A stretch of 64,000 nt of DNA from Photorhabdus luminescens subsp. luminescens (GTDB taxonomy: Bacteria > Pseudomonadota > Gammaproteobacteria > Enterobacterales > Enterobacteriaceae). The notes under the pieces were generated by a model. The model was not told where the DNA came from. It did no database searches and was given only the letters and a program-made list of their open reading frames with translations. The translations under genes and the position numbers were made by a program. The first letter of the stretch is position 1, and every line of letters starts with the position of its first letter. Shown here piece by piece: positions 45,205-56,461 of the stretch. The DNA lies in contig NZ_JXSK01000013.1 in assembly GCF_001083805.1 (NCBI RefSeq), positions 1-64,000 of the forward strand. The letters run 5' to 3'.

Positions 45205-45335
45205 AATTACAACTAATTTTGCGAATTGCTTCCAGATTTTACTTGTGTAAGTTTAAAGCTTGGTGCGATACCATAACAAAAGAATTGATTCACAAACTTA
45301 ACTAAGACCACTGCATGATTAATACAGAAACTTTC
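45203..45335 (+). repeat. Imperfect direct repeat, copy B (partner at 26249-26381)
   Basis: Covers the mutS upstream region and its first codons. See copy A for the best-matching segment. Copy B is in its natural position, so copy A is the likely derived one. Confidence 0.45.
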
Positions 45336-47870
45336 GACACCCACACGCCCATGATGCAGCAATATCTCCGTCTTAAAGCACAGCATCCTGATATCCTGCT
45401 GTTTTACAGAATGGGGGATTTCTATGAGCTATTTTATGACGATGCCAAAAAGGCGGCGAAATTGCTGGATATTTCCCTGACCAAACGAGGTCAATCAGCC
45501 GGCAATCCCATCCCTATGGCAGGTGTGCCCCATCATGCAGTAGAAAACTATTTAGCTAAGCTGGTTCAATTAGGCGAATCAGTCGCTATCTGTGAGCAAA
45601 TTGGCGATCCTGCCGCCAGCAAAGGCCCGGTTGAACGTAAAGTTGTTCGCATCGTTACTCCCGGTACCGTGACAGATGAAGCATTATTACAGGAACGGCA
45701 AGATAATCTGCTGGCGGCTATTTGGCACGATAATCAAGGATTTGGTTATGCCACACTGGATGTAACATCTGGCCGCTTCCAAATATCTGAAATGGCAGAG
45801 TTGGAAACGATAGCCGCTGAATTGCAACGTAGCCGTCCTGTTGAATTGCTCTATCCTGAAAGTTTTGAGCATATGGCGCTGATTGAAAATCTTCATGGCC
45901 TGCGCCGTCGCCCTTTATGGGAATTTGAGCTGGATACCGCAAAACAGCAATTGAACCTGCAATTTGGTACCCGTGATCTCGTCGGTTTTGGTGTGGAAAA
46001 AGCAGCACTCGCTCTGCGTGCCGCTGGTTGCCTGTTGCAATACGTCAAAGATACTCAACGCACGGCGCTGCCGCATATCCGTGGCATTACGGTGGAACGT
46101 CAGCAAGATACGGTTATTATGGATGCCGCAACCCGCCGTAATCTGGAACTAACACAAAATCTGTCTGGCAGTACAGATAATACTCTCGCTTCTGTTCTTG
46201 ATCTGTGTGTTACCCCAATGGGTAGCCGGATGTTGAAACGCTGGTTGCATGCCCCTGTCAGGGACCGCCAGATATTAGAAAACCGTCAACAAGCTATCGC
46301 TACCTTGCAGGAAATTGGGTTGGAGTTGCAGCCATTTTTGCTACAGGTAGGTGATCTCGAACGTGTGTTAGCTCGTTTGGCTTTACGCTCTGCTCGTCCA
46401 AGGGATCTGGCAAGAATGCGCCATGCATTCCAGCAATTACCGGATATCCACCAAATTATGGACTCCTCAGATTCCTCCTATATCAAGCAATTGCAGAAAA
46501 ATATCGGCAGGTTTGACGAATTACAGGAATTGCTTGAAAAAGCGATTGTAGAAACTCCTCCGGTATTGGTTCGGGATGGCGGCGTAATCGCGCCGGGTTA
46601 TAACAGCGAGTTGGATGAGTGGCGCACACTGGCTGACGGCGCCAGTAACTACTTGGAACAACTGGAAATCCGCGAACGAGAAAAACTGGGCATTGATACT
46701 CTGAAAGTCGGCTTTAATGGTGTTCATGGCTACTATATCCAAGTCAGCCGAGGGCAGAGCCATTTGGTGCCGATTCATTATGTCCGTCGTCAGACACTGA
46801 AAAATGCTGAGCGTTATATCATCCCCGAGCTAAAAGAATATGAAGATAAGGTTCTGACCTCTAAAGGAAAATCTCTGGCAATAGAGAAAGCGCTCTACGA
46901 AGAATTATTCGATCTATTACTGCCTCATTTGGCCGAATTACAAACCAGTGCCGAAGCACTGGCTGAGCTTGATGTATTGGCAAATCTGGCAGAACGCGCA
47001 GAAACCCTGAATTATATTTGCCCAACATTGAGTGACAAACCGGGAATTCAAATCACCGGTGGCCGCCATCCAGTTGTTGAGCAAGTTCTGAGTGAGCCAT
47101 TTATCTCAAACCCTCTCTCTTTATCTGCACAGCGGCGCCTGCTGATTATTACCGGTCCAAACATGGGCGGTAAAAGTACCTACATGCGTCAGGCAGCGCT
47201 TATTACACTTCTGGCCTATATCGGTAGCTTTGTACCGGCTGAAAAAGCTGTTATCGGCCCGGTTGATCGTATATTTACCCGTGTAGGCGCTTCCGATGAT
47301 CTGGCATCCGGCCGTTCAACCTTCATGGTCGAAATGACCGAAACCGCCAATATTTTGCATAATGCGACAGAACAAAGTTTGGTATTGATGGATGAGATTG
47401 GCAGAGGCACATCAACCTACGATGGCCTTTCTCTGGCATGGGCATGTGCAGAAAATCTGGCAAACCGCATTAAAGCAATGACCTTGTTTGCCACTCACTA
47501 TTTTGAACTGACCACATTGCCGGAAAAACTTGAAGGAGTGGTCAATATTCATCTGGATGCGGTAGAGCATGGGGATACCATCGCATTTATGCACAGCGTA
47601 CAAGAGGGTGCAGCCAGTAAGAGTTACGGGCTGGCAGTGGCTTCTCTCGCTGGAGTTCCACGCGAAGTGATCAAACGAGCTCGCCAGAAACTTAAAGAGC
47701 TGGAATCGCTATCCAATCATGCAACGGCAAGTCATGTGGATACACCGCAGCTTGCGCTATTAACAGAAGAAACATCACCGGCGGTTGAAGCATTAGAAAA
47801 TCTTAATCCAGATTCACTGACTCCGCGTCAAGCATTAGAATGGATTTATCGATTAAAAGATATGGTGTAA
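45315..47870 (+). CDS. mutS: DNA mismatch repair ATPase MutS
   Basis: 851 residues, full length (E. coli 853). The mismatch-reading motif is in [11 protein letters not shown] at about residues 29-39 (Phe-x-Glu is in DFYELF); Walker A is [13 protein letters not shown]; Walker B includes [16 protein letters not shown]; the C-terminal helix-turn-helix dimer region is intact. It binds mismatches and recruits MutL. The upstream region is short and shared with the minus-strand ORF; miaE follows 4 bp after the stop and is probably co-transcribed. Confidence 0.98.
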   Translation: MINTETFDTHTPMMQQYLRLKAQHPDILLFYRMGDFYELFYDDAKKAAKLLDISLTKRGQSAGNPIPMAGVPHHAVENYLAKLVQLGESVAICEQIGDPAASKGPVERKVVRIVTPGTVTDEALLQERQDNLLAAIWHDNQGFGYATLDVTSGRFQISEMAELETIAAELQRSRPVELLYPESFEHMALIENLHGLRRRPLWEFELDTAKQQLNLQFGTRDLVGFGVEKAALALRAAGCLLQYVKDTQRTALPHIRGITVERQQDTVIMDAATRRNLELTQNLSGSTDNTLASVLDLCVTPMGSRMLKRWLHAPVRDRQILENRQQAIATLQEIGLELQPFLLQVGDLERVLARLALRSARPRDLARMRHAFQQLPDIHQIMDSSDSSYIKQLQKNIGRFDELQELLEKAIVETPPVLVRDGGVIAPGYNSELDEWRTLADGASNYLEQLEIREREKLGIDTLKVGFNGVHGYYIQVSRGQSHLVPIHYVRRQTLKNAERYIIPELKEYEDKVLTSKGKSLAIEKALYEELFDLLLPHLAELQTSAEALAELDVLANLAERAETLNYICPTLSDKPGIQITGGRHPVVEQVLSEPFISNPLSLSAQRRLLIITGPNMGGKSTYMRQAALITLLAYIGSFVPAEKAVIGPVDRIFTRVGASDDLASGRSTFMVEMTETANILHNATEQSLVLMDEIGRGTSTYDGLSLAWACAENLANRIKAMTLFATHYFELTTLPEKLEGVVNIHLDAVEHGDTIAFMHSVQEGAASKSYGLAVASLAGVPREVIKRARQKLKELESLSNHATASHVDTPQLALLTEETSPAVEALENLNPDSLTPRQALEWIYRLKDMV

Positions 47871-47874
47871 GAAC

Positions 47875-48636
47875 GTGTTTGACAAAAGCCTTTTACAACC
47901 AATATACCGTTTTTTGCAATGTGAAACCCCGGATTTGTGGGTAGATAAAGCAAAACAGCCTGAAAATTTATCTGTGCTTCTACGGGATCATCTGTTATGT
48001 GAACTCAAAGCAGCACAGAGCGCGATGTTTTTGATCCGCAAATATGCTGTGGATCAGCGAAGTGAGGATACACTTCTGGCATGGTTTAAACCTTATGAAG
48101 ATTTTGCTTACAAGAAGATTGGCGATCTCAATTCACTAAAAGGCCAAAACCAAGTAACCAAACAGATCGTCGCCAAAGCTAATTCACCCTATAGCCAGGA
48201 TCTGATTGATAAAATGGTATTGCTGATTAAAGAAGAGTTACATCACTTCTATCAGGTGCTGGAGATCATGGATGAGCGCAATATCAGCTATGAAAGCATC
48301 ACTGCCAGCCGTTATGCTAAAGGTATGCTTAGTCACATTACCAACCATGAACCTTATACACTGGTAGATAAGCTGATTATCGGCGCTTACATTGAAGCGC
48401 GTTCTTGTGAACGTTTTGCCAAACTAGCTCCTCATCTGGATGAAGATCTGAGTAAATTTTATATCTCGCTGCTGCGCTCTGAAGCGCGTCATTACCAAGA
48501 CTATCTTTCACTAGCGCAATCTATTGCTAATGAAGATATTACCGAGCGAGTGAACTATTTTGGCCGTGTTGAAGCTGAATTAATTCAAAATCCAGATAGC
48601 AATTTTAAATTCCATAGCGGCATCCCTGTAATTTGA
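47875..48636 (+). CDS. miaE: tRNA 2-methylthio-N6-isopentenyladenosine(37) hydroxylase MiaE
   Basis: 253 residues, ferritin-like diiron fold. Iron ligands are visible as CELKAAQSA, EELHHFYQ, EARSCERF and SEARHYQD. It hydroxylates ms2i6A37 in tRNA using O2, and is absent from E. coli. The start is GTG at 47875, 4 bp after the mutS stop with no separate promoter room, so expression depends on mutS. Two hairpins follow, the second a good terminator. Confidence 0.95.
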   Translation: MFDKSLLQPIYRFLQCETPDLWVDKAKQPENLSVLLRDHLLCELKAAQSAMFLIRKYAVDQRSEDTLLAWFKPYEDFAYKKIGDLNSLKGQNQVTKQIVAKANSPYSQDLIDKMVLLIKEELHHFYQVLEIMDERNISYESITASRYAKGMLSHITNHEPYTLVDKLIIGAYIEARSCERFAKLAPHLDEDLSKFYISLLRSEARHYQDYLSLAQSIANEDITERVNYFGRVEAELIQNPDSNFKFHSGIPVI

Positions 48637-48691
48637 ATGTAACATTGATTAGAAAAAGGTGAGCTTATACTCACCTTTCACACCGATGATA

Positions 48692-48720
48692 AACCTCGTT
48701 TAAAATAACGAGGTTTTTTT
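48692..48720 (+). terminator. Intrinsic terminator after miaE
   Basis: AACCTCGTT and AACGAGGTT with a 6-nt loop and a run of T after the stem. A second hairpin just before it (AAAGGTGAGC ... CTCACCTTT, about 48656-48679) may assist. Confidence 0.85.
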
Positions 48721-48861
48721 CCATTTTGAAAAATATTCTGACCCCATGATATAACTGGAGCATGGAAAGAGCTTGTAAATTTCAATATCGATAAAAATGT
48801 ATATGATAATAAAATCAAACTGCTAATTGATAAACAATAGCGGATATTTATTATCGTGCAT

Positions 48862-49077
48862 TTAATGCACGACATAATATAGAAACTCAGATAGATTTAA
48901 AAAATAGTAAAGTAGTAGCGGAGAAAAAATATCAACTAAAATAAAAATAATAACACTTACTACCGATGATATTAATGCTTTTTTTATGTTTTTATTTAAA
49001 ATAAAGAAATAACTAACCGTTATAGATAATAGAAAAAAAACAATGGCATCAATTAGTCGTGATAACAAAAATATCAT
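48862..49077 (-). CDS. Small two-helix membrane protein, hypothetical
   Basis: 71 residues, almost entirely hydrophobic in two or three segments (LIDAIVFFLLSITVSYFFIL; ALISSVVSVIIFILVDIF), separated by NKNIKK. ATG at 49077 has an AAAGGATGTGG ribosome site. No family recognised. It stands alone between miaE and rpoS on the minus strand. It could be a small toxin-like or housekeeping membrane protein; nothing in the sequence decides. Confidence 0.55.
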   Translation of the reverse strand: MIFLLSRLIDAIVFFLLSITVSYFFILNKNIKKALISSVVSVIIFILVDIFSPLLLYYFLNLSEFLYYVVH

Positions 49078-49537
49078 TCCACATCCTTTGTTGAAAAATT
49101 TTTCTTTAATTATACAACCAATTTTATTGAAAATAATTGCTGTTTTAAAACCATTAAGTTGGCATAGTAATCAAAGTAGTGACTTGTGACACAATTATCA
49201 ATTATTTTCGATTAATTTTATTGGCGTATCGTTTAGGTTCAAGAAGGGCAACCTCAAGTTGGCCGGTAACCCCTTAGACTGGATTCTCCCCTTCTCTGGA
49301 CTGCCACTAATCGAATGTGGAATCTCAAAGCGAATCAGGAAAGAAGTTAAAAAAGGGGCGTTCATCACATCACTGCAATTTAAGTATCAAAAATATTTGA
49401 TTGAAATTTATTATCATCATCTCAGACAATTAGAGTCATTCTACAGGGTACTGAAGAACCTGATAATACCAAGCATCAACAATGCAAAAACAGGGATAAC
49501 AGTTCTTCAGAACCCAAGTAGCCAAACTATTCAACAA
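49078..49537. other. Intergenic region between the small membrane protein and rpoS
   Basis: 460 bp. A 97-codon plus frame (49259-49552) runs into the antisense of rpoS, lacks a ribosome site and has no family features; I do not call it. CTGAAGAAC (about 49453) and GTTCTTCAG (about 49501) are inverted and may shape the rpoS transcript end. Confidence 0.4.
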
Positions 49538-50536
49538 TTAAGTACGGAATAACGCTTCAATATTCAAACCTTGAGTTTGCATAATATCTTTCAGACGTCG
49601 CAAACCTTCGACCTGGATCTGACGCACTCTTTCCCTTGTCAAACCGATCTCTTTACCCACATCTTCCAACGTTTCAGCTTCATATCCCAAAAGACCAAAA
49701 CGACGCGCTAATACTTCACGTTGCTTCGAATTCAACTCAAACAGCCATTTGACGATACTCTTTTTCATATCGTCTTCTTGTGTTGTTCCCTCCGGCCCGG
49801 TTTCATTCTCATCCGATAAAACATCCAATAGCGCTTTATCAGAATCACTGCTAATAGGTGTATCAACCGAAATGATACGTTCATTTAACCGCAACATACG
49901 GCTTACATCATCAACCGGTCTATCCAGTTGCTCTGCTATCTCTTCCGGGCTAGGTTCATGATCCAATTTATGGGCAAGTTCTCTTGCGGTACGCAAGTAG
50001 ACGTTGAGCTCTTTAACAATGTGGATTGGCAACCGAATAGTACGGGTTTGATTCATAATCGCCCGTTCAATGGTTTGCCGAATCCACCATGTTGCATAGG
50101 TAGAAAACCTGAACCCGCGCTCCGGGTCAAATTTTTCAACAGCACGGATAAGGCCAAGATTACCTTCTTCAATCAAATCAAGAAGAGCTAAGCCTCTGTT
50201 ACTGTAACGACGGGAAATTTTGACAACCAATCGCAAGTTACTTTCGATCATTCTCTGGCGGGCCAGAACATCGCCACGTAATGCCCGCCTTGCGAAAAAA
50301 ACTTCTTCTTCCGCTGTCAGCAAAGGAGAAAAACCAATCTCGCCGAGATAAAGCTGTGTCGCATCAAGAACCCGCTGGCTCATGCCATGCAATACATCTA
50401 AATCATTTTCAAAATCAGTTAGATCATCCTCATCGTTCTTCAATAATTTCTCATCGAAGTCGTCAGCTTCAATACCACTTTCATCTAAATCCGCATCATC
50501 ATACAACTCGTTAACTTTCAGCGTATTTTGGCTCAT
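49538..50536 (-). CDS. rpoS: RNA polymerase sigma-S (sigma-38)
   Basis: 332 residues. An acidic N-terminus is followed by regions 2 ([40 protein letters not shown]), 3 and 4 ([20 protein letters not shown]). The master stationary-phase and stress sigma factor. nlpD is upstream by 51 bp; in enterobacteria the main rpoS promoter lies inside nlpD, and the long leader is controlled by Hfq and sRNAs. No truncation or frameshift seen. Confidence 0.98.
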   Translation of the reverse strand: MSQNTLKVNELYDDADLDESGIEADDFDEKLLKNDEDDLTDFENDLDVLHGMSQRVLDATQLYLGEIGFSPLLTAEEEVFFARRALRGDVLARQRMIESNLRLVVKISRRYSNRGLALLDLIEEGNLGLIRAVEKFDPERGFRFSTYATWWIRQTIERAIMNQTRTIRLPIHIVKELNVYLRTARELAHKLDHEPSPEEIAEQLDRPVDDVSRMLRLNERIISVDTPISSDSDKALLDVLSDENETGPEGTTQEDDMKKSIVKWLFELNSKQREVLARRFGLLGYEAETLEDVGKEIGLTRERVRQIQVEGLRRLKDIMQTQGLNIEALFRT

Positions 50537-50587
50537 AAGCTGCCCCTACCCATGATAATGCAGGCAGAATTCAGCATTCTGCCCAGT

Positions 50588-51583
50588 TTATCGCTGCGGA
50601 AGATAACGCAGCGGGTTTACGGATTTTCCCTTGTAACGAATTTCAAAGTGTAATCTTACAGAACTGGTACCCGTGCTACCCATAGTGGCAATTTTTTGCC
50701 CCGCCTTGATGTCCTGTTGCTCACGAACTAGCATTGTATCGTTATGAGCATAGGCACTCAGGTAGTCATCGTTATGTTTTATAATTATTAGATTTCCATA
50801 TCCGCGTAAGGCGTTTCCGGCGTAGACAACTCGACCACCTGCTGTCGCAAATACTGACTGGCCCCTGCTACCTGCGATATCAATCCCTTTGTTACCCCCT
50901 TGGGTATCAGAGAAACTCTCAATCATTTTACCTTCAGCCGGCCACATCCAACTGCTAACAACACTGTTTCCACTGCTCGCGGTTGTCGTCGGTGATTCTA
51001 AATACGTATTGTTTACTGTTGACGTAGTTGCCCGTGGCAACATTTTTACACTCTTTTGTATCCCGGAATTTGCAGGATACGCATTAGTTGATTGAGAATC
51101 AACCAGGGCTGTTTGCTTTTGATTATGGTTATAAGTGGTTAACATCCCGCTACTACCGGTCCTCAAAGTCTGCCCCACCGTCAGACTGTAAGGTTCTGAA
51201 ATATTATTTTTGCTCGCAAGATCACGAAAATCATTACCTGTGATCCAAGCGATATAAAACAGAGTATCACCATGCCTGACCGTATAAGCGCTGCCGTTAT
51301 AGCTGCCCTTAGGAATACTGTCATAATCACGGTTATAAACAATTTTCCCCTGCAAATTGCTATCAGTCTCACTCATTGATGAAGGTGAAGATAGCATCGG
51401 CGTAGATATAGCAGAATTGCCAGAATATATTACTGGATGACTACTCCCTCTGCTTTGTTTTTGATCAATACTGGTGATAGGCGCAGGACGAGTTGGCGTA
51501 TTTGTACAGCCGACTAACCAAGCTCCCATCAATAAACACGTTACAATCCGCTGTATTTTTTTCATTGGGCTTCCCGAATTCAT
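50588..51583 (-). CDS. nlpD: Murein hydrolase activator lipoprotein NlpD
   Basis: About 331 residues. The lipobox LVGC follows a short signal peptide; a LysM domain ([19 protein letters not shown]) precedes a C-terminal M23 domain ([21 protein letters not shown]). The first M23 zinc His is replaced (NKGIDIAG), as in family members that activate AmiC without cutting themselves. The start at 51583 (MNSGSPMKK) has a GGAAGGA site and matches the family; the frame extends 5 codons further upstream. Confidence 0.95.
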   Translation of the reverse strand: MNSGSPMKKIQRIVTCLLMGAWLVGCTNTPTRPAPITSIDQKQSRGSSHPVIYSGNSAISTPMLSSPSSMSETDSNLQGKIVYNRDYDSIPKGSYNGSAYTVRHGDTLFYIAWITGNDFRDLASKNNISEPYSLTVGQTLRTGSSGMLTTYNHNQKQTALVDSQSTNAYPANSGIQKSVKMLPRATTSTVNNTYLESPTTTASSGNSVVSSWMWPAEGKMIESFSDTQGGNKGIDIAGSRGQSVFATAGGRVVYAGNALRGYGNLIIIKHNDDYLSAYAHNDTMLVREQQDIKAGQKIATMGSTGTSSVRLHFEIRYKGKSVNPLRYLPQR

Positions 51584-51734
51584 ATTTCCTTCCCCCATAA
51601 CGGCAAAGATAAGCGTAAAAGTTAATAATTTCTAAAGGTTATACATAACTAAAAAAATTCCAAAACGAAAGTAATTTCGCTTATTAAAGCAAATATAACC
51701 ATTAATTGAAAAATAGTTGCAATAGGCTATGAAC

Positions 51735-52361
51735 TTAAGCCAGTTCCCCTTGCACAAGGGGCACAAAACGCACAGCTTCGATCACTTCACTATGAAAACC
51801 ATTGCCATGACGTTTCACGGATTTAAGAGTTTGTGTACGCTCACCCACCGGTAAAACCATCACTCCCCCATCCGTAAGCTGAAGCATCAATTCTTGTGGG
51901 ATATACGGAGGCGCTGCGGTCACAATAATAGCATCAAATAACCCACGAGACGGCCATCCTTGCCAACCATCCCCATGACGAGTTGAAACATTATGCAAAT
52001 CAAGCTGTTTCAACCTCCGTTTAGCCTGCCACTGTAAGCCCTTGATCCGTTCTACCGAGAAAACATGTTTGACCAAATGCGCTAATATTGCCGTCTGATA
52101 ACCAGATCCGGTACCAATTTCCAAAACCTTAGCATCGGGTGTTAACTGAAGTAGTTCCGTCATACGGGCGACAATATAAGGCTGAGAAATCGTTTGCCCA
52201 TGACCAATAGGCAAAGCTGTATTTTCATACGCTTTATGCGCCAGTGCTTCATCGACAAAACGTTCCCTAGGCACGGCGGAAATAGCAGCCAGTAAACGTT
52301 CATCTTTTATTCCCTGCTGGCGTAATTGTGTCAGCAAATTTTTCATTGCCCGACTCAGCAT
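51735..52361 (-). CDS. pcm: Protein-L-isoaspartate O-methyltransferase
   Basis: 208 residues, SAM-dependent methyltransferase with [16 protein letters not shown] as motif I and [20 protein letters not shown] at the substrate side. It repairs isoaspartyl residues in aged proteins. It overlaps surE by 7 bp, the usual surE-pcm-nlpD-rpoS order. Confidence 0.97.
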   Translation of the reverse strand: MLSRAMKNLLTQLRQQGIKDERLLAAISAVPRERFVDEALAHKAYENTALPIGHGQTISQPYIVARMTELLQLTPDAKVLEIGTGSGYQTAILAHLVKHVFSVERIKGLQWQAKRRLKQLDLHNVSTRHGDGWQGWPSRGLFDAIIVTAAPPYIPQELMLQLTDGGVMVLPVGERTQTLKSVKRHGNGFHSEVIEAVRFVPLVQGELA

Positions 52362-53119
52362 TCTCCATCAACCTCAGCTTTAGCTAACCAATCTTTTACT
52401 AACGCCTGCGCTTTATACGCAGTCAGATCTACCTGTAATGGCGTAATAGATACATATCCCTGTTCCACCGCCGCAAAATCTGTTTCAGGGCCAGCGTCAT
52501 GTTTATCTCCCGGCGGCCCCAACCAGTAAAGCATGTTGCCTTTCGGATCTTGCATAGCATAAACTTCTTCCGCAGCATGACGGCTACCACAACGTGTTAC
52601 CCGAAAACCTTTAATTTGCTCAAGCGGCAGATCAGGAACATTCACATTTAAAATATTACCCGCTCTTAAAGGCGTTGTTTGTAACATTTGTAGCAAACGA
52701 CATGTGATTTCCGCCGCTGTTTGGTAATGCAATTCGCCATCAAGTGAAATAGCCAATGCCGGTAATCCCAAGTGACGCCCTTCCATCGCAGCAGCAACCG
52801 TACCGGAATAAATCACATCATCCCCAAGGTTGGGGCCGCGATTAATGCCGGAAACAACAATTTCAGGACGCGGGAGAACCAAGCGATTAACACCAAGATA
52901 AACACAATCCGTTGGTGTGCCGCCCAACACCGAGATATCACCATTCTCCAACGTATTAACACTTAATGAGCGATCAAGGGTCAACGCATTAGATGCGCCA
53001 CTCCGATTACGATCGGGCGCAACAACCTGCACATGGTAACTTTTCCGCAACGCTGCCGCTAAAACCTGAATCCCTGGAGCGGTTACACCGTCATCATTAC
53101 TCAACAATATTCGTAACAT
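52355..53119 (-). CDS. surE: 5'/3'-nucleotidase SurE
   Basis: 254 residues from [16 protein letters not shown] at 53119; the frame to 53164 adds 15 non-family residues and is rejected. The metal-binding SNDDG and [20 protein letters not shown] motifs are intact. It dephosphorylates nucleotides and short polyphosphate in stationary phase. It overlaps truD by 23 bp and pcm by 7 bp, so the genes are co-transcribed. Confidence 0.97.
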   Translation of the reverse strand: MLRILLSNDDGVTAPGIQVLAAALRKSYHVQVVAPDRNRSGASNALTLDRSLSVNTLENGDISVLGGTPTDCVYLGVNRLVLPRPEIVVSGINRGPNLGDDVIYSGTVAAAMEGRHLGLPALAISLDGELHYQTAAEITCRLLQMLQTTPLRAGNILNVNVPDLPLEQIKGFRVTRCGSRHAAEEVYAMQDPKGNMLYWLGPPGDKHDAGPETDFAAVEQGYVSITPLQVDLTAYKAQALVKDWLAKAEVDGEC

Positions 53120-54146
53120 TATTTTGATCCTGATTGATAATTTCCCTGACCACGCTGGTAGCAAAACTGCCAGCGGGTAACCAGAAACTGATTTTCACCG
53201 TGTCATTATCTTGCCATTGCCAACTCAGATTCTGAGGCTGCACCAGAATCGCCCTACGGGAACCATCCACCCTTTCACGCTTGATAAGCTCCCACAATGA
53301 TTCATAAGGCTGCAAATATTGCCGTTCAAAATCCGCAGCTTGATGCTGCGTTCCCAATTCACCATCACCAGGCAACGGTGCAGTTATTTGTAATTCTCCA
53401 TCGATCACCCGCTGTTGCAATAAAGGCAATTCAGTTTCATCAGCGACAAACCAACTACCACGCCCCGTTAATTGTAAGGCGTCACCCTTCATTACCTGTT
53501 GCTGTTGTTTCAGAACAATCCGCGCACTGGCTACCGCATTAAACATAGCACTACGACTGGCCGACAGATAAAAACTACGTTTATTTCTCTCTTTGACTCG
53601 GATTTCATTATTTGCCCAACGCTGCGCTTGGATCAGATTCTGTCCATCCCGACCAAAACGCTGTTCACCAAAATAGTTAGGCACGCCGCCTTGCTGAATC
53701 AGCCGTAGTCTATTTTCAACCAATTGGTGATGGCTGATTTCCCGCAAAATCAACGTAAATGAATTTCCTTTCAATGCGCCAATGCGCAGTTTACGTTTCT
53801 GACGGGCCGTCGTCAGAACTTCACATCCTTCAAGCTGAAACGAGGCAAAATCAGGTTCTTGTTTGCCCGGTAAGTGCAAACAAAACCACTGTTCTGTCAC
53901 GGCATGACGGTCTTTTAAACCGGCATAACTGACCGATCTAGACGGTATACCAGCAAAACGAGCGAGGTTATCTGCAACAAATTGGGTATTACAACCCGTT
54001 TTACGGATGTGCGCCATTAAGTGCTCACCTTCTCCATCAGGAGAAAATCCCAAATCTTCACAGACAATAAAATCTTCCGGCGAGGCTTTTAGTATCCCCG
54101 TCGCTTCTGGTTGCCCATACAGCCAATTTAATTCAGCCAATACCAT
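53097..54146 (-). CDS. truD: tRNA pseudouridine(13) synthase TruD
   Basis: 349 residues, full length. The catalytic aspartate is in [16 protein letters not shown], and the [14 protein letters not shown] segment is characteristic. It makes pseudouridine 13 in tRNA-Glu. It sits between ispF (3-bp gap) and surE (overlap), as in E. coli. Confidence 0.97.
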   Translation of the reverse strand: MVLAELNWLYGQPEATGILKASPEDFIVCEDLGFSPDGEGEHLMAHIRKTGCNTQFVADNLARFAGIPSRSVSYAGLKDRHAVTEQWFCLHLPGKQEPDFASFQLEGCEVLTTARQKRKLRIGALKGNSFTLILREISHHQLVENRLRLIQQGGVPNYFGEQRFGRDGQNLIQAQRWANNEIRVKERNKRSFYLSASRSAMFNAVASARIVLKQQQQVMKGDALQLTGRGSWFVADETELPLLQQRVIDGELQITAPLPGDGELGTQHQAADFERQYLQPYESLWELIKRERVDGSRRAILVQPQNLSWQWQDNDTVKISFWLPAGSFATSVVREIINQDQNNVTNIVE

Positions 54147-54149
54147 CCA

Positions 54150-54623
54150 TTATTCCTTAACCAGTAAAGCAACCGCTTCGCAAGCAATACCTTCTTTACG
54201 CCCAACAAATCCCAATTTTTCGGTAGTTGTGGCTTTAACATTGATATCATCAATGTGACATTGCAGATCTTCTGCCAGATTGACTCTCATTTGTGGGATA
54301 TGCGGCAGCATTTTGGGTGCTTGAGCGATAATCGTAATATCCAGATTACCAATTCGATAACCCTTTTCTCTAATACGTGAATAGGCTTCGCGCAATAATT
54401 TACGGCTATCCACCCCTTTAAACGCTGGATCAGTATCTGGGAATAATTTCCCAATATCGCCCAATGCCGCAGCACCTAACAAAGCATCAGTCGCCGCATG
54501 GAGAGCAACATCACCATCGGAATGCGCCAACAACCCTTGTTCATAAGGAATACGAACACCACCGATAATAATCGGCCCTTCACCACCAAATTTATGTACA
54601 TCGAAACCGTGTCCGATCCTCAT
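54150..54623 (-). CDS. ispF: 2-C-methyl-D-erythritol 2,4-cyclodiphosphate synthase
   Basis: 157 residues. [30 protein letters not shown] (zinc and substrate His/Asp) and [18 protein letters not shown] are all present. Fifth step of the MEP isoprenoid pathway. Directly follows ispD in the conserved ftsB-ispD-ispF-truD order. Confidence 0.98.
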   Translation of the reverse strand: MRIGHGFDVHKFGGEGPIIIGGVRIPYEQGLLAHSDGDVALHAATDALLGAAALGDIGKLFPDTDPAFKGVDSRKLLREAYSRIREKGYRIGNLDITIIAQAPKMLPHIPQMRVNLAEDLQCHIDDINVKATTTEKLGFVGRKEGIACEAVALLVKE

Positions 54624-54636
54624 GATGTCTGTTCCT

Positions 54637-55371
54637 CTATTTTCTAGACAGATAAAATTCTGCCAATGCCAAATCTTCAGGGCGCGTAACTTTTATATTG
54701 TCCGAACGCCCGTTAACCAACACCGGTTGGTAACCACAATATTCCAGTGCGGAAGCTTCATCTGTAATATTAGCGTGTTGCGAAAGCGCTTTTGACAAAC
54801 AATCCCTTAGTAACATCAATGGAAAAAACTGCGGTGTCAGCCCATGCCAGAGATCTTGCCGTTCTACCGTATGGTCAATAACTTGACCAACCCGTCCACG
54901 TTTCATCGTATCGCGGACCGGCGAGGCCAGAATACCGCCGCATACAATATTTCCCTGCTCATCTGCTACTGCCAATTGCAGCAAACGTTCAAGATCATCA
55001 CGGTGTAAACAAGGGCGGGCTGCATCATGCACTAAAACCCAACAATTATTATCACTGCCAGTCAAATGGGCGAGATGATTTAAACCAGCCAGCACAGAAT
55101 CTGCTCGCTGTTCACCACCCACTACCGTAGTAATGCGCGAATCTGATGCAACCTCAAGGGAATGAAACTGTGTGTCCGCGGGATTTAAAACAATCACAAC
55201 ATGCCGAATACGGGGATGATCAAGTAATAGAGCCAACGTATGCTCAATAATGGTCTTTCCGGCAATAGACAGGTATTGCTTTGGGCAATCCGAATTCATT
55301 CGGCTACCAATACCCGCTGCTGGTACCAAAGCCATAATATCAGCACAGGAATGAAGTAATAGATTGTTCAT
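54637..55371 (-). CDS. ispD: 2-C-methyl-D-erythritol 4-phosphate cytidylyltransferase
   Basis: 244 residues. The nucleotide-binding [18 protein letters not shown] loop and VHDAARPC are intact. It couples CTP to MEP in the isoprenoid pathway. 5 bp after ftsB and 13 bp before ispF, one transcription unit. Confidence 0.98.
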   Translation of the reverse strand: MNNLLLHSCADIMALVPAAGIGSRMNSDCPKQYLSIAGKTIIEHTLALLLDHPRIRHVVIVLNPADTQFHSLEVASDSRITTVVGGEQRADSVLAGLNHLAHLTGSDNNCWVLVHDAARPCLHRDDLERLLQLAVADEQGNIVCGGILASPVRDTMKRGRVGQVIDHTVERQDLWHGLTPQFFPLMLLRDCLSKALSQHANITDEASALEYCGYQPVLVNGRSDNIKVTRPEDLALAEFYLSRK

Positions 55372-55376
55372 TTTAA

Positions 55377-55697
55377 TTATTGAGTTTTATTTGGAGTCGA
55401 GGGACGCGAAGTGTTTTCTTTAGATTTATCAACGATTAAACGATAAAAAGTTTCACCCGGTTTGATCATGCCTAATTCACTACGGGATCGTTCTTCGATG
55501 GCTTCCTGTCCACCAGTAAGATCATCAATTTCCGCCGATAACTGATCGTTACGCGCTTTAAGTTTGCTGTTATTACGTTCTTGCATCGCAACATCATTCT
55601 TAACCCGCACATAATCATGAATGCCGTTTTTACCAAGCCACAGTGAATACTGTAACCATCCGAGTAAAACCAGTAATAGTAGCGTCAGCTTACCCAT
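55377..55697 (-). CDS. ftsB: Cell division protein FtsB
   Basis: 106 residues: one N-terminal membrane helix ([19 protein letters not shown]), a coiled coil ([19 protein letters not shown]) and the conserved [17 protein letters not shown] tail. Part of the FtsQLB complex that activates septal peptidoglycan synthesis. First gene of the ispDF unit here; promoter in the 148-bp gap after cysC. Confidence 0.96.
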   Translation of the reverse strand: MGKLTLLLLVLLGWLQYSLWLGKNGIHDYVRVKNDVAMQERNNSKLKARNDQLSAEIDDLTGGQEAIEERSRSELGMIKPGETFYRLIVDKSKENTSRPSTPNKTQ

Positions 55698-55845
55698 TTC
55701 CGCCCCCTGAAATATCTGTCAATCATCCCATAACTCAAAGAATGACGCTACTATCACAAAACAGGAATAGGGAAAATAGTTAAATGAAGTCGTTACATAA
55801 GCACATCATTTAAGATGCAATAATGTGCTTTTGTTAATTTATACG

Positions 55846-56460
55846 CTATGGATTCATGCCGCGCTTTTCTAATGCCGCTAGCAATTGGGCCACAGAAGCT
55901 TCAACGGGTTGTTGACCTGGAAGATAAATTTCCGGGTTATCGGGAACTTCATAGACCGAATCAATCCCCGTGAAATGACGAATTTCACCGGCACGGGCTT
56001 TTTTGTACAATCCTTTCGGATCACGAGATTCGCAAATCTCCAACGGTGTATCGACAAAAACTTCAATAAATTTCCCCGGTTCCAGCAGTTCACGAACCTT
56101 TTGCCGCTCTGCTTTATGAGGAGAGATAAAAGCCGTCAGCACGACTAAACCCGCATCGACCATTAGACTAGCAACCTCACCCACACGGCGGATATTTTCC
56201 TGCCTATCCTGTTCAGAAAAACCCAAATCACTACAAAGGCCATGACGCAAGTTATCGCCATCAAGCAAATAAGTTTTTATTCCCTGTTGAAACAGGGCCT
56301 GCTCTAAGGCCCCAGCCACAGTAGATTTCCCTGAACCCGATAAACCAGTGAACCAAATAACCAATGCAGGATGTCCATTTTCAACCTCCCGCTGCGCTCT
56401 GGTCAGTTGATGTGAATGCCAGACAACGTTTTCTGATGCCAGATTTTCAATGTCAGCCAA
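55846..56460 (-). CDS. cysC: Adenylylsulfate (APS) kinase
   Basis: 204 residues. P-loop [32 protein letters not shown]; conserved [10 protein letters not shown]. It phosphorylates APS to PAPS in sulfate assimilation. 1 bp after cysN, last of the cysG-cysD-cysN-cysC run. Confidence 0.97.
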   Translation of the reverse strand: MADIENLASENVVWHSHQLTRAQREVENGHPALVIWFTGLSGSGKSTVAGALEQALFQQGIKTYLLDGDNLRHGLCSDLGFSEQDRQENIRRVGEVASLMVDAGLVVLTAFISPHKAERQKVRELLEPGKFIEVFVDTPLEICESRDPKGLYKKARAGEIRHFTGIDSVYEVPDNPEIYLPGQQPVEASVAQLLAALEKRGMNP

Positions 56461-56461
56461 T

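Noticed and set aside
48678-48875. 65-codon minus frame over the miaE terminator
   Set aside because: It includes the terminator stem and overlaps the better-supported small membrane protein gene.
49259-49552. 97-codon plus frame before rpoS
   Set aside because: Runs into rpoS antisense, lacks a ribosome site, and composition is not convincing.
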